Shown: piece by piece, positions 63,330 to 64,000 of the stretch | Layout of the letters: each line of letters begins with the position of its first letter | How positions within the stretch are numbered: position 1 is the stretch's first letter | Origin: WTGU01 sp965242855 | GTDB lineage: Bacteria > Pseudomonadota > Alphaproteobacteria > UBA828 | NCBI GenBank assembly: GCA_965242855.1 | Contig: OZ251509.1 | Coordinates: 2,294,001 to 2,358,000 of the forward strand | Reading direction: 5' to 3' | Length of the DNA stretch: 64,000 nt | Program-made: the position numbers and the translations under genes | The notes under the pieces: generated by a model | Told to the model about the DNA's origin: nothing | Databases searched by the model: none | What the model saw: only the letters and a program-made list of their open reading frames with translations

Positions 63330-64000
63330 CTAGTAGCGGGTCATGTCGGGCCGGCCCACCGTGTGTTGCGAGCCGGCGAGCGGCACCATGGCCAGCGCCG
63401 AGGCCTCCATGGTGAGCGCGGCCAGATCCTCGGGCTCGAGGCTGTGGACGTCCGTCTTGCCGCAGGCCCGCGCCATCATCTGGCATTCGAGCGCCAGCGT
63501 GTGGAGGAAGTTGTACACCCGCTCGGCGGCCTCGTCCGGATCGAGCCGGCGCCGCAATTCCGGATCCTGGGTGGCGACGCCGACCGGGCAGCGTCCGGTG
63601 TGGCAATGGTAGCAGTAGCCGGCCTCGACTCCGACCTCCGCCTCGTAATCGGCTTCCGGGATGTCCTTGTTGCAGTTCAGGGCCATCATGACGGAATGGC
63701 CGATGGCGACCGCGTCGGCGCCGAGCGCCAGGGCCTTGGCGATGTCGGCGCCGTTGCGGATGCCGCCGGCATAGACGAGGCTGATCCTGCCGGTGGCCCC
63801 GAGATCGTCGAACGCCTTGCGGGCCTGGCGGATCGCCGCGATCCCCGGCACGCCGGTTTCTTCGGTCGCGAGATGGGGGCCGGCGCCGGTCGAGCCCTCC
63901 ATGCCGTCGATGTAGATGCTGTCCGGGCCGGTCTTGATCGCCATGCGCACGTCGTCATAGACCCGGGCGGCGCCGAGCTTGAGCTGGATCGGCACCTGGC
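63330..64000 (-). CDS. FMN-binding glutamate-synthase-like protein, C-terminal part (cut by right edge)
   Basis: The last 222 or so codons of a GltB2-domain protein. IQLKLGAARVYDDV, DSIYIDGMEGSTGAGP (FMN/2-oxoglutarate site), VYAGGIRNGADIAKALALGADAV and the Cys-rich loop GYCYHCHTGRCPVGVATQD (3Fe-4S cluster) are those of glutamate synthase. Stand-alone proteins of this type are GlxD or MgsC, the synthase subunit of N-methylglutamate synthase, which transfers methylamine-derived nitrogen. The TMA dehydrogenase and Amt genes nearby favour MgsC, but glxD of glutamine-synthetase-III clusters fits as well. The gene continues beyond the window. Confidence 0.85.
   Translation of the reverse strand, partial: QVPIQLKLGAARVYDDVRMAIKTGPDSIYIDGMEGSTGAGPHLATEETGVPGIAAIRQARKAFDDLGATGRISLVYAGGIRNGADIAKALALGADAVAIGHSVMMALNCNKDIPEADYEAEVGVEAGYCYHCHTGRCPVGVATQDPELRRRLDPDEAAERVYNFLHTLALECQMMARACGKTDVHSLEPEDLAALTMEASALAMVPLAGSQHTVGRPDMTRY

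Overview
The window is a GC-rich (about 70%) chromosomal segment of an alphaproteobacterium. The ribosomal operon has the alphaproteobacterial layout 16S, tRNA-Ile, tRNA-Ala, 23S, 5S, tRNA-fMet, and the conserved blocks rplU-rpmA-obgE-proB-proA-nadD-rsfS-rlmH-gpmI and kdsD-lptC-lptA-lptB are also typical of this class. The LPS-export genes and a classical autotransporter show a Gram-negative envelope. Trimethylamine dehydrogenase, a GcvT-like C1 transferase and an N-methylglutamate-synthase-like protein suggest use of methylated amines. The exact lineage cannot be read by eye; the 16S gene (7377-8882) would settle it.

Layout. 1-3437: a minus-strand MoxR ATPase / DUF3150-like / VWA operon, then the start of an ATPase cut by the left edge. 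3755-9108: the rRNA operon (minus) with terminator, boxA and promoter. 9199-18139: a plus-strand catabolic operon with a three-subunit molybdenum hydroxylase, hydantoinase A and B subunits and a luciferase-like oxidoreductase, with an ankyrin-gene remnant in the middle. 18106-19338: an orphan type I restriction specificity gene. 19413-25028: RNase D, purM, kdsD-lptCAB and a Sel1 protein. 25025-32328: guaA, a short inserted segment bounded by two copies of the guaA 5' end, an MFS transporter, a TPR protein, guaB, rlmE and tRNA-Gln. 32351-35673: trimethylamine dehydrogenase and a GcvT-like partner. 35772-44231: housekeeping genes on the minus strand.

44232-60400 is more accessory in character. 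It holds a three-domain RidA fusion beside a CocE-type hydrolase, a DUF3800 protein, a sugar-type ABC importer whose two permease halves are fused in one chain, a DsbA-like protein, and a 1535-residue autotransporter. A family of GC-rich palindromic repeats is scattered between these genes, and one copy has expanded into a nine-unit hairpin array downstream of the autotransporter. The right end (60350-64000) carries an ammonium transporter, two uncharacterised small proteins and the 3' part of an FMN-dependent glutamate-synthase-like gene.

The most striking point is the autotransporter promoter. An uninterrupted run of 14 G (minus strand) lies exactly between a TTGACG -35 element and an AT-rich -10 element, with a short leader and a good ribosome binding site. 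This is the architecture of a slipped-strand, phase-variable promoter. Other notable points are the pseudo-trimeric RidA protein lacking the deaminase arginine, the fused permease, the guaA 5' duplication around a cargo gene, and an apparently leaderless rplU mRNA with a near-consensus promoter.
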